A DNA stretch of 5,580 nucleotides from Spirochaeta sp. (GTDB lineage: Bacteria > Spirochaetota > Spirochaetia > DSM-2461), in NCBI GenBank assembly GCA_030592625.1, contig JAUVIY010000186.1:1-5580 (forward strand). The letters run 5' to 3'. The first letter of the stretch is position 1; every line of letters starts with the position of its first letter. Made by a program: the position numbers and the translations under genes. Under the pieces are notes generated by a model that worked only from the letters and a program-made list of their open reading frames with translations, had not been told where the DNA came from and searched no databases. Shown piece after piece: positions 1 through 5,580 of this stretch.

Positions 1-651
1 AACTAAAGCGGCAAAGAGATGACGGTTGAAATGGAACCTCGTTTCACCCAGAGAAACGCCCAGGGCAAAAGCCGCCAGGGGCGGGGCAGCATTCCCGCCG
101 AACTCCAAGGTGGTCAGCAGGGAATCCGGCACCGGAATACTCAAGAAACGAAAGGCGAATCCGAGGATAATGGCCCAGAGCATGGGTGACTTCAGCGTTT
201 CATTACTTCCCCGGAGATTTAAACCGCCGGTAATAATGAGAATGCCGAGGGAAAAGATAAATATGGTCTGGATCTGATCGTAAATGACAATAAGATTCAT
301 GGCAGCTAATCCGCCCCAGAGCTTCATCAGTGGAATCCCCAGGAATCCCGAATTCATGAATATCACCGGGGGGATGAATTGGCCGGCCTCTATCCCGGCA
401 ATTCTCGCATATCCATAGGACAGCAGAAGCAGAACAGCCACGATGAATGTGGCAATCCCGGCCAGATTCAGTACCTGAACTGCCCTGATATCGCTGGTAT
501 ACAGGGCGTGGAAGATGAGCATGGGCATCAGGAAATCCACGATCACCTTTATCAGGGTATCCTGGGACAGATGGTAGATCCGGGTCAGCAAAAAACCGCC
601 GCCGGCAATCAACAGGATGGGGAGAAGCTGTAAAAAGGACTGTAGAATCAT
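1..651 (-). CDS. AEC (auxin efflux carrier) family transporter, N-terminal 217 residues; 3' end off window
   Basis: This is a reading frame on the minus strand from ATG at 651 that stays open to the window edge, giving 217 residues. The family is usually a little over 300 residues, so roughly the last 90-100 are outside. The protein is very hydrophobic, with likely membrane segments near residues 5-24, 33-51, 61-82, 92-112, 117-141, 155-174 and 183-202. Family-like signatures are the NSGFLGIPL stretch (100-108) in the first half and GGNAAPPLAAFALGVSLG (185-202) in the second. AEC members are inner-membrane carriers or permeases, several of them for carboxylates such as malate or malonate. The substrate here is not known; a carboxylate linked to the dehydrogenase operon is an inference. 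It lies 79 bases downstream of the regulator with no terminator seen between. An in-frame stop lies upstream of the ATG, and no Shine-Dalgarno sequence is visible before it. Confidence 0.85.
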   Translation of the reverse strand, partial: MILQSFLQLLPILLIAGGGFLLTRIYHLSQDTLIKVIVDFLMPMLIFHALYTSDIRAVQVLNLAGIATFIVAVLLLLSYGYARIAGIEAGQFIPPVIFMNSGFLGIPLMKLWGGLAAMNLIVIYDQIQTIFIFSLGILIITGGLNLRGSNETLKSPMLWAIILGFAFRFLSIPVPDSLLTTLEFGGNAAPPLAAFALGVSLGETRFHFNRHLFAALV

Positions 652-658
652 GGGAGTC

Positions 659-689
659 AGTATATTGGATGATCGTCGCCCGAGGTCAA
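659..689 (-). promoter_or_regulatory. Possible weak promoter for the AEC transporter gene
   Basis: A TTGACC box (689-684) and a TATACT box (664-659) each match the sigma70 consensus in five of six bases. The 19-base spacer is longer than ideal. The -10 box lies only 7 bases before the ATG, so transcription from it would begin about at the start codon. This is speculative; the gene may simply be read through from the operon. Confidence 0.25.
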
Positions 690-709
690 TCCTGATTCTG
701 GGAAGTTAC

Positions 710-729
710 CGATAAATGATCAACTATCG
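710..729. promoter_or_regulatory. 20-bp interrupted palindrome, operator-like
   Basis: The arms CGATA (710-714) and TATCG (725-729) share their centre with an inner TGATCA palindrome (717-722), so 16 of 20 positions are symmetric. It lies just after the regulator stop codon and about 60 bases upstream of the permease ATG, overlapping no gene. A protein-binding site for the neighbouring regulator is possible. The arms are short and no U-run follows, so an intrinsic terminator is unlikely. Confidence 0.3.
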
Positions 730-730
730 A

Positions 731-1678
731 TTATGATGGGCTCAACATCCTGAGGGCGGCATTCTCATCGGTAATCAAGGAACTGACAATCTTGCCTTTA
801 ACGGCTCCCAGGATCGCCTCGGCTTTCTCGGCGCCACAGGCAATTCCAATAACCTCCGGTATCGCCTTCAGATGATCAATCTCGATTCCCACGACCCTTT
901 CATTCTGAGGAATGTCCAGAAATTCGCCTTTATTGTCATAATGCAGGCCGCAGATATGCCCGATGCCACCCTCAGATTGAATGGATTCGGCCTCTGCGGT
1001 ATCCAGGAAACCTTCCCGTACCATGGAACTGTATTCCGGTTTGTCGGAGCTCAATCCAACCAGAGCCAGATTGAGAGCGTTCATTCGGCTCATGGTTTCC
1101 GCTATGGGATGCTCCTGGATGAGGAGTTTTTTCAGTTCGGGATTCTTTACAATCACCGGAGCTTGGATCAACCGACAGCTGCCGTTCAGCTTCTGAGCCA
1201 GATTTCCGGCCAGTTCGAATCCGTCGAACGCGGAATTGGCCATACCGAGGCTGCCCGTCAACTGGATGACTTCGACATCCACGACACTTTGGGCCGGGAG
1301 GGCTTTAACCACCTGATAGAGACTGCTGCCCCAGGATAATCCGATCTTCAATCGATCCTTCAGCCTGGTTTGCAACAGACCCGCGGCTGCGGCCCCTGCC
1401 ACAGCAAGGGTTGTATTACGGTCATAACCGGATGGGACAACAATTACCGAATCAATATCGAAACTCTTTCTCAACCTGTCCGCCAGGGCATTCACCAGTG
1501 AGGAGTCACTTTCCTGAATTCGGATTTCAACGATTTTTTCCTCATGACACCGTTTCAGAAGGTTCGAAACACTGGGACGTGAGATATTGAAATGGCGGGC
1601 GATTTCCTGCTGAGAGAGCCCGTCAATATAGTACTTTCTGGCAATATCGATTAGAAAGTTGCGGTCTTTGTTAATCAC
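731..1678 (-). CDS. SorC-family (sugar-binding domain) transcriptional regulator
   Basis: This is a DNA-binding regulator of the SorC/CggR type, 315 residues from GTG 1678. Residues 7-54 form an N-terminal helix-turn-helix with [20 protein letters not shown] (21-40). From about residue 58 follows the phosphosugar-binding, effector-sensing domain, with GLSWGSSL (113-120), QLTGS (139-143), ALVGLS (205-210), [16 protein letters not shown] (240-255) and a C-terminal [12 protein letters not shown] stretch. Such proteins act as oligomers that bind operators and respond to a small phosphorylated metabolite; the ligand here is unknown. I prefer GTG 1678 because it gives the short N-terminus usual for the family and forms a GTGA overlap with the stop of the upstream E3 remnant. 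ATG 1723 is an alternative adding 15 residues rich in Ser and Glu; its only nearby purine run (GGAAG) abuts the ATG. The gene is full length and appears intact. As part of the operon it probably regulates it. Confidence 0.88.
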   Translation of the reverse strand: MINKDRNFLIDIARKYYIDGLSQQEIARHFNISRPSVSNLLKRCHEEKIVEIRIQESDSSLVNALADRLRKSFDIDSVIVVPSGYDRNTTLAVAGAAAAGLLQTRLKDRLKIGLSWGSSLYQVVKALPAQSVVDVEVIQLTGSLGMANSAFDGFELAGNLAQKLNGSCRLIQAPVIVKNPELKKLLIQEHPIAETMSRMNALNLALVGLSSDKPEYSSMVREGFLDTAEAESIQSEGGIGHICGLHYDNKGEFLDIPQNERVVGIEIDHLKAIPEVIGIACGAEKAEAILGAVKGKIVSSLITDENAALRMLSPS

Positions 1679-2076
1679 CTGTTCATTCCCGGCATGCTCA
1701 CTTTCGGAGGAAGATGGAGACATCTTCCAAGACTATCCGCCGCGGCTTCCATATTGGATTTCAGGAGGCTTCCTACACCACTCGTGAGTTTCCTGACAAC
1801 TTTATTTTTCATTTTAACGGTGGCCGGCATATCGATATCAAAGGCCGTATTTACCTGTTTGATTTCTTCGATGATTTCAGCGTTCTTCAGGTAAGCTTTT
1901 GTAGGGATGCATCCGCGGTTCAGGCAGGCCCCCCCCAGGGTATCCTGCTCAACGAGGGCAACCCCGGCACCCAACTGTGCCGCCTTGATTGCTGCAACAT
2001 AACCGGCCGGTCCGCCTCCGATGACAATGAAGCTGTATTCGCCATTTTCAGATTTCACCATATTGTCCTTCATCAT
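1675..2076 (-). pseudogene. lpdA: Dihydrolipoamide dehydrogenase (E3) with a large in-frame internal deletion
   Basis: This is a 133-residue frame; intact E3 has about 450-470 residues. Residues 15-108 are a normal E3 N-terminus: the FAD-binding VIGGGPAG (18-25), an acidic strand end LVEQD (41-45), and the active-site [13 protein letters not shown] (48-60) with redox cysteines C51 and C56. The early E3 pattern continues to LLKSN (104-108). From residue 109 the text reads [17 protein letters not shown] (109-125), which resembles the extreme C-terminus of E3 proteins, followed by a short tail and TGA. The rest of the FAD domain, the NAD domain, the central domain and most of the dimer interface, including the catalytic His-Glu pair, are gone. 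The start overlaps the E2 stop as ATGA, and the stop overlaps the regulator GTG as GTGA. Ile-Gly-rich FAD residues remain, but lipoamide oxidation by this product is not credible. Another start, M6 (2061), has AAGGA just upstream. I am confident of the E3 N-terminus; the C-terminal match is from memory of family patterns. Confidence 0.85.
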
Positions 2077-3326
2077 GCCGGGATGGCCAGGGGATTTTCA
2101 AGAAGTTCCCGAATCCGGCTGAAAAAGACGGACGCTTCGGCACCATCGACGATACGATGATCGAAGGTGATGCTGAGGCCCATAACCTTGCTGACACAAA
2201 CCTGACCGTCCACGAGCTTTAATTTCTCATCAATGGCACAAACACCGAGAATGGCCGCTTGAGGCTGGTTGATAATTGGAGTGAATGAGGAAATCCCGTA
2301 CATTCCGATGTTACTGACCGTGAAGGTCCCGCCCTCCATATCCTCCTGAGCCAATGTTCCATCCCTGCACTTTCGGGCGATTTCGGCAGCTTCGCGTGAG
2401 AGCTGCCGTAAGGTCAGGGTGTTGGCATTCCTGACAACCGGAACGAGGAGACCCTTGTCCGTAGCAACAGCCATATTGAGGTTTATGGAAGATTTGCAAA
2501 TGAGGTTTTCACCATCCAGAACGGAGTTCATCCGTGGATTTTCCTCCAACGCCAACGCGGTGGCTTTCAGGACGAAGTCATTGATGGTGATTTTTCCTTC
2601 AGGTGTTTCATTCAGTTGTTTCCGTTTCCTGAGCATCTCGGTGACATCGGCTTGAGTATCCATGGAAACCACAGGAATCTCGGTATGGCTCTGGAGCATC
2701 CTCTTCCCTGTAATTTTCTGAATTTTCGTCAGAGGGACGCGTTTGTCTGCTACCGGTTCTTCCTTGACGGCAAAACCGCTGCCCTGCACTCCTGTCAGGT
2801 CAATTCCTTCCGATTGTGCTATACGCCGGGCCAATGGTGTTGCTTCAGTCCGGTTGAATGATAGGGCGTCAGCTTCTTTGATTTCACCGAACCGGCCTGA
2901 CGGCTGAATCCGATCCAGAGTAATATCCCGTTCCGCAGCAACCCGTCTGGCCGCAGGAGTGGCTTTCACCTTACCGGCAGAAACATCAGCCGGCGCCGCG
3001 ACAGTCGACGCCGCGACAGTCGACGCTGCCGGTAGTTGATCTTTCACATCGGTTTGTACAGTCGTCCAGCTTTCAGGTATTGCTTCACCCGGATTGCCGA
3101 TCCATGCGATGGGTTCGACAACCGGGACGGTCGTTCCTTCTTCATACAGGATTCGGAGTATTGTCCCGTCACGGTCCGACTCCACCTCCATCGTGCTTTT
3201 ATCAGTTTCGATTTCGACGATGGGGTCACCTGTGACAACCAAGTCACCCTCTTTGACAAACCATTCGAGGATAATGCCCTCTTCCATCGCCATACCCGTT
3301 TTAGGCATTATTATCGGTTCTACCAT
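2073..3326 (-). CDS. Dihydrolipoamide acyltransferase (E2) of a 2-oxo acid/acetoin dehydrogenase complex
   Basis: This is the 417-residue core of the complex, which accepts the acyl group from E1 on a swinging lipoyl arm and passes it to CoA. Domains in order: a lipoyl domain (1-80) with the lipoylated lysine K43 in ETDKSTMEV (40-48); an Ala/Thr/Val-rich linker (about 90-120); a first peripheral subunit-binding domain (about 121-155, [18 protein letters not shown] then [12 protein letters not shown]); a second such domain (about 161-190, [20 protein letters not shown]) whose loop after GSG is shortened; and the catalytic domain (about 195-417) with DHRIVDG (389-395), holding the catalytic His390 and Asp394. 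All key residues are present. The start is 8 bases after the E1 beta stop, with an AGGGGG ribosome-binding run overlapping that stop. The E2 stop overlaps the E3 start as ATGA. The substrate (pyruvate, acetoin or a related 2-oxo acid) cannot be fixed from the sequence alone. Confidence 0.95.
   Translation of the reverse strand: MVEPIIMPKTGMAMEEGIILEWFVKEGDLVVTGDPIVEIETDKSTMEVESDRDGTILRILYEEGTTVPVVEPIAWIGNPGEAIPESWTTVQTDVKDQLPAASTVAASTVAAPADVSAGKVKATPAARRVAAERDITLDRIQPSGRFGEIKEADALSFNRTEATPLARRIAQSEGIDLTGVQGSGFAVKEEPVADKRVPLTKIQKITGKRMLQSHTEIPVVSMDTQADVTEMLRKRKQLNETPEGKITINDFVLKATALALEENPRMNSVLDGENLICKSSINLNMAVATDKGLLVPVVRNANTLTLRQLSREAAEIARKCRDGTLAQEDMEGGTFTVSNIGMYGISSFTPIINQPQAAILGVCAIDEKLKLVDGQVCVSKVMGLSITFDHRIVDGAEASVFFSRIRELLENPLAIPA
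2994..3023. repeat. 15-bp tandem duplication inside the E2 linker
   Basis: The 15-base unit CGCCGCGACAGTCGA occurs twice in direct succession (2994-3008 and 3009-3023). It encodes the repeated STVAA pentapeptide of the flexible linker between the lipoyl and first subunit-binding domains. The two copies are identical at the DNA level, so the duplication is probably recent. It keeps frame and changes only linker length. Confidence 0.9.
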
Positions 3327-3334
3327 AAAGCCCC

Positions 3335-4315
3335 CTAGAGCAGTTCACGAACCGCAGCGGAAATACTGTCGACAGTCGGTACCACCTGAGCTTCGAGGTT
3401 CGGATTGTAGGGAATGGGAACATCCATTCCACCGACCCTCTTTACCGGTGCATCGAGATAGAAAAAAGCTTCACTATCCACGATGACGCTGGACAGCTCA
3501 CCGCCGTAACCGCCGGTCTGACAGGCTTCATGGACAATAACAACCTTGCCGGTTTTCTTTGCCGATCGAATGAGGCATTCCTTGTCCAATGGAACAAGGC
3601 TCCGGATATCGATAACCTCTATATCGACACCTTCGGATGTGAACTTTTCGGCCACTTCGAGGCTGCGTTGAACCATCCGCCCATAGGTGACTATAGTCAG
3701 GTCATTCCCCTCTTTCCTGATGTCTGCGACACCAAGTGGGATGGTGTAATCATCACCTGGTTCAGGTACCTCGCCCCTGGTTCTGTAGAGGAGTTTCTGC
3801 TCTAAAAAAACCACCGGATTGTTGTCCCTGATAGCCGTTTTCAGAAGACCCTTGGCATCATAGGGGGTGGATGGAATAACCACTTTGAGACCGGGGACAT
3901 GGCATACCCAGGCTTCCAGACTCTGGGAATGCTGCTCTGCGGCTCCGGTACCCGATCCTCCGGGAGCCCTGAGAACCATGGGAACAGATGCCTGACCGCC
4001 GAATTGGAATCGGGTTTTGGCGGCCTGATTGACCAGCGGATCCATGGCAAAGGTTATAAAGTCACTGAACATCAACTCGGCAACAGGCCTGAGGCCTGTC
4101 ATGGCCGCACCAACCGCTGCGCCGACTATGGCCAATTCGGTAATCGGGGTGTCCAGGATCCGTTCCTCCCCGAATTCATCGAGCATACCCCGGGACACGC
4201 CGAAGGCACCGCCGTACACACCGATATCCTCGCCCAGGAATATGATGTTTTCATCACGCCGCATCTCTTCACTCATGGCTTCATTGATCGCCTCAGCGTA
4301 TGTTATTTCGCGCAT
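3335..4315 (-). CDS. 2-oxo acid/acetoin dehydrogenase E1 component, beta subunit
   Basis: This is a 326-residue protein, the full length usual for the family. With E1 alpha it forms the alpha2beta2 thiamine-diphosphate enzyme that decarboxylates the 2-oxo acid (or cleaves acetoin) and reductively acylates the E2 lipoyl group. Visible marks are LGEDIG (27-32) with the conserved Glu29 expected to activate the cofactor, TPITE (56-60), [18 protein letters not shown] (119-136) with the active-site His region, DIRSLVPLD (236-244) and [13 protein letters not shown] (262-274) in the C-terminal transketolase-like domain. A strong GAGGAG ribosome-binding site lies 8 bases before the ATG. It follows E1 alpha by 27 bases and precedes E2 by 8, consistent with joint translation. 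It most resembles the AcoB/PdhB group; which of the two substrates it uses is unresolved. Confidence 0.95.
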   Translation of the reverse strand: MREITYAEAINEAMSEEMRRDENIIFLGEDIGVYGGAFGVSRGMLDEFGEERILDTPITELAIVGAAVGAAMTGLRPVAELMFSDFITFAMDPLVNQAAKTRFQFGGQASVPMVLRAPGGSGTGAAEQHSQSLEAWVCHVPGLKVVIPSTPYDAKGLLKTAIRDNNPVVFLEQKLLYRTRGEVPEPGDDYTIPLGVADIRKEGNDLTIVTYGRMVQRSLEVAEKFTSEGVDIEVIDIRSLVPLDKECLIRSAKKTGKVVIVHEACQTGGYGGELSSVIVDSEAFFYLDAPVKRVGGMDVPIPYNPNLEAQVVPTVDSISAAVRELL

Positions 4316-4342
4316 CTCTATATCTCCTCAATTCCTTGGGAC

Positions 4343-5302
4343 TCAGTCCGCATAAACATCGTCCAGGATGTTTTCGATTCGGGGTTCCGGGCTGCTTTCC
4401 GCATAATCTACGGCGCTCTCAATGTCCTGCGCCGCCCTGACGTCCAGTGCAGCCAATTCATCGACGGAAGCGATACCTTCTTTCAATAAATATTCGTTGT
4501 ACCGTTTGACGGGGCATTTCTCTTTCCACTCCCTGACTTCTTCTTTCGTCCGATAGGCCTGTGGATCGCTCTTGGAATGCCCCATCCATCGATATGTATT
4601 CAGGACAAGCAGCATGGGGCCATGCTCTTTCACATATTTCTTGGCCTTGATGGTCTCTTCATAAACTTTGAGAACATCATTCCCGTCAATCGCCAGCCCT
4701 TTCATGCCATATGATTTGGCCCGGATAGAGATATCATCGATATTCATGGATTTGTTCACATTCATGGACATACCGTAGTAGTTGTTGGTACAGACAAACA
4801 GCACCGGCAGCTTCCAGACCGACGCAAGATTCAAAGCTTCATGAAACGAACCTTCATTGGCGGCTCCGTCGCCGAAGAAACCGACGGTGATATTGTCCTT
4901 TTTCCGGTACTTCTGGCTCAATGCCGCACCAACGGCGAGGGGAATCCCCCCACCGACGATTCCATTGGCTCCCAGGCTGCCTTTGGAAAAATCGGCGATA
5001 TGCATACAGCCGCCTTTCCCCTTGCAGTATCCGGTTTCCTTTCCCAGGAATTCGGCCATCATGCGGTTGATATCCATGTTCTTGCCGATTCCCTGGTTAT
5101 GTCCGCGGTGTGTCTGAAGAATGTAGTCCTCATTCTCCAATGCTGAGCAGACGCCTATTCCGGTCGCTTCTTCACCGATACAGAAATGGGCGGTCCCGTG
5201 AACCTTGCCCTGAACGAACAGTTTGGCGGCCTTTTCCTCGAATTTTCGGGTTTGGACCATCTTGAGATACATATCCAAATGCTTTTCTTTATTTATCTTC
5301 AT
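4343..5302 (-). CDS. 2-oxo acid/acetoin dehydrogenase E1 component, alpha subunit
   Basis: This is a 319-residue, first-gene product of the operon. It binds thiamine diphosphate through the GDG...NN motif: GDGAANEG (144-151) and NN at 173-174, with the usual EALNLASVWKLPVLFVC between. Other family marks are THRGH (64-68), the MHIADFSKGSLGANGIVGGG run (100-119), typical of acetoin- and pyruvate-type E1 alpha, and the YRWMGHSKSDPQAYRT loop (237-252) near the active site. The start at 5302 is chosen because GAGGT lies a few bases upstream and because the TTGACA/GATAAT promoter would begin transcription near 5340. A longer frame from ATG 5347 would start inside the -10 box. The protein is complete and no key residue is missing. 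AcoA and PdhA are both possible names; the neighbouring SorC regulator, rather than a sigma54 AcoR, argues neither way. Confidence 0.94.
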   Translation of the reverse strand: MKINKEKHLDMYLKMVQTRKFEEKAAKLFVQGKVHGTAHFCIGEEATGIGVCSALENEDYILQTHRGHNQGIGKNMDINRMMAEFLGKETGYCKGKGGCMHIADFSKGSLGANGIVGGGIPLAVGAALSQKYRKKDNITVGFFGDGAANEGSFHEALNLASVWKLPVLFVCTNNYYGMSMNVNKSMNIDDISIRAKSYGMKGLAIDGNDVLKVYEETIKAKKYVKEHGPMLLVLNTYRWMGHSKSDPQAYRTKEEVREWKEKCPVKRYNEYLLKEGIASVDELAALDVRAAQDIESAVDYAESSPEPRIENILDDVYAD

Positions 5303-5309
5303 GCCTACC

Positions 5310-5355
5310 TCACATAAACACTCACAATTGCAACCTTTACACAACAATTATCACA
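5310..5355 (-). repeat. Four TGTGA/TGTGT direct repeats in the promoter-leader region
   Basis: Reading the minus strand, TGTGA begins at 5355, TGTGT at 5343, TGTGA at 5326 and TGTGA at 5314. The steps are 12, 17 and 12 bases, so there are two pairs with 12-base spacing offset by 29 bases. They run from the -10 box to the ribosome-binding site. This arrangement could be a direct-repeat operator of the kind known for some SorC-family members (CggR), but the motif is short. Confidence 0.3.
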
Positions 5356-5366
5356 CCCGGATTGTT
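5343..5366. promoter_or_regulatory. Inverted repeat overlapping the operon promoter, candidate operator
   Basis: AACAAT (5343-5348) and ATTGTT (5361-5366) are exact reverse complements separated by 12 bases. The element spans the -10 box and most of the promoter spacer, so a bound protein would block RNA polymerase. The regulator is a plausible ligand by context only; six-base AT-rich arms can occur by chance. Confidence 0.35.
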
Positions 5367-5375
5367 TTTTGTCAA
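5347..5375 (-). promoter_or_regulatory. Sigma70-type promoter of the dehydrogenase operon
   Basis: A perfect TTGACA -35 box (5375-5370), a 17-base spacer and a GATAAT -10 box (5352-5347, five of six) are preceded by TGT, an extended -10 element. Transcription would start near 5340, leaving a leader of roughly 40 bases that ends in the GAGGT ribosome-binding site of E1 alpha. The surrounding DNA is AT-rich relative to the genes. Confidence 0.75.
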
Positions 5376-5495
5376 TTGATCTTCTTTGTATTAATATTTT
5401 ACATTTGTTATTTTCTTGTTTATGGACTGTGTTATCCTGTGTCGTGTTGACGCCGGCGAAAATAAAACCTATCTTCCAGTAAAGGACCCGGCGCG

Positions 5496-5580
5496 GTGAT
5501 TCTGATGGAACACCGACGCGGATTCGGGCTGAACATTATAACCTGGGATTACCACTCGAAACGGGAATCCCGCGGACTTG
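5496..5580 (+). CDS. Possible start of a divergent gene, unrecognised, 3' end off window
   Basis: AAAGGA at 5481-5486 lies 9 bases before a GTG (5496), with an in-frame ATG at 5505. The frame stays open for 28 codons to the window edge and the peptide (ending ...NIITWDYHSKRESRGL) is not one I recognise. A weak extended -10 box, TGT-TATCCT (5430-5438), lies upstream without a good -35. Divergent transcription from the operon promoter region would fit. An alternative is a minus-strand frame entering from the right edge and ending at TAG 5469-5471. Too little is visible to choose firmly. Confidence 0.3.
   Translation, partial: MILMEHRRGFGLNIITWDYHSKRESRGL

Noticed and set aside
872..1339. 155-codon plus-strand frame opposite the regulator, and other long plus-strand frames across 1694-4489
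   Set aside because: They are antisense to clearly conserved genes, show no recognisable domain and have no supporting start signals; they are shadows.
5303..5347. In-frame upstream extension of E1 alpha with five cysteines (C3, C6, C8, C10, C12), resembling a metal-binding motif
   Set aside because: Its ATG lies within the predicted -10 box and upstream of the expected transcript start, it lacks a ribosome-binding site, and E1 alpha families begin near residue 16 of this frame, where a GAGGT site is present.
5451..5458. CGCCGGCG palindrome followed by A-rich DNA, considered as a terminator
   Set aside because: An 8-base palindrome leaves no loop and too short a stem for a convincing intrinsic terminator.
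5545..5571. GGGATT...AATCCC inverted repeat near the right edge
   Set aside because: Six-base arms with a 15-base loop and no T-run; it probably arises by chance or lies within coding sequence.
5469..5580. Minus-strand frame entering from the right edge and ending in TAG
   Set aside because: The 36 visible codons show no recognisable protein; it competes with an equally short plus-strand frame that has a ribosome-binding site.
1..5580. CRISPR arrays, tRNA/rRNA genes, insertion sequences
   Set aside because: No regularly spaced repeats, cloverleaf-like segments, rRNA signatures, transposase frames or terminal inverted repeats were seen.

Overview
The window is a tightly packed bacterial operon read almost entirely on the minus strand. 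It encodes a thiamine-diphosphate-dependent 2-oxo acid (or acetoin) dehydrogenase complex, followed by a SorC-family regulator and an AEC-type transporter. Base composition is moderate. The organism cannot be named from this sequence. The split E1 alpha/beta acetoin- or pyruvate-type complex with a SorC regulator would suit an anaerobic or facultative bacterium such as a spirochaete or clostridium, but this is a low-confidence guess.

In transcription order (right to left): a well-formed sigma70-type promoter (5347-5375), E1 alpha (5302-4343), E1 beta (4315-3335), E2 (3326-2073), a drastically shortened E3 (2076-1675), a SorC regulator (1678-731; alternative start 1723) and the first 217 residues of an AEC-family permease (651-1, running off the left edge). 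Gaps are short (27 and 8 bases), two junctions are 4-base stop/start overlaps (ATGA and GTGA), and I see no convincing intrinsic terminator between the genes, so one polycistronic mRNA is likely. The rightmost ~280 bases hold the operon promoter and perhaps the first codons of a divergent gene.

The most notable feature is the E3 (dihydrolipoamide dehydrogenase) gene. It keeps about 108 N-terminal residues, including the FAD-binding GxGxxG motif and the CxxxxC redox disulfide. It then passes without a frame change into what looks like the last ~25 residues of an E3. The NAD-binding, central and most of the dimerisation regions are absent. This looks like a clean in-frame internal deletion of roughly 1 kb that left coupling to the regulator gene intact. 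The complex would then need an E3 encoded elsewhere, or a working E3 is missing. The E2 unusually carries two consecutive E1/E3-binding (PSBD) domains, the second lacking part of its usual loop.

Functionally, E1 would decarboxylate a 2-oxo acid (or cleave acetoin), E2 would pass the acyl group to CoA, and E3 would reoxidise the lipoyl arm. The SorC regulator probably senses a metabolite and controls the operon. The AEC permease may move a related carboxylate.
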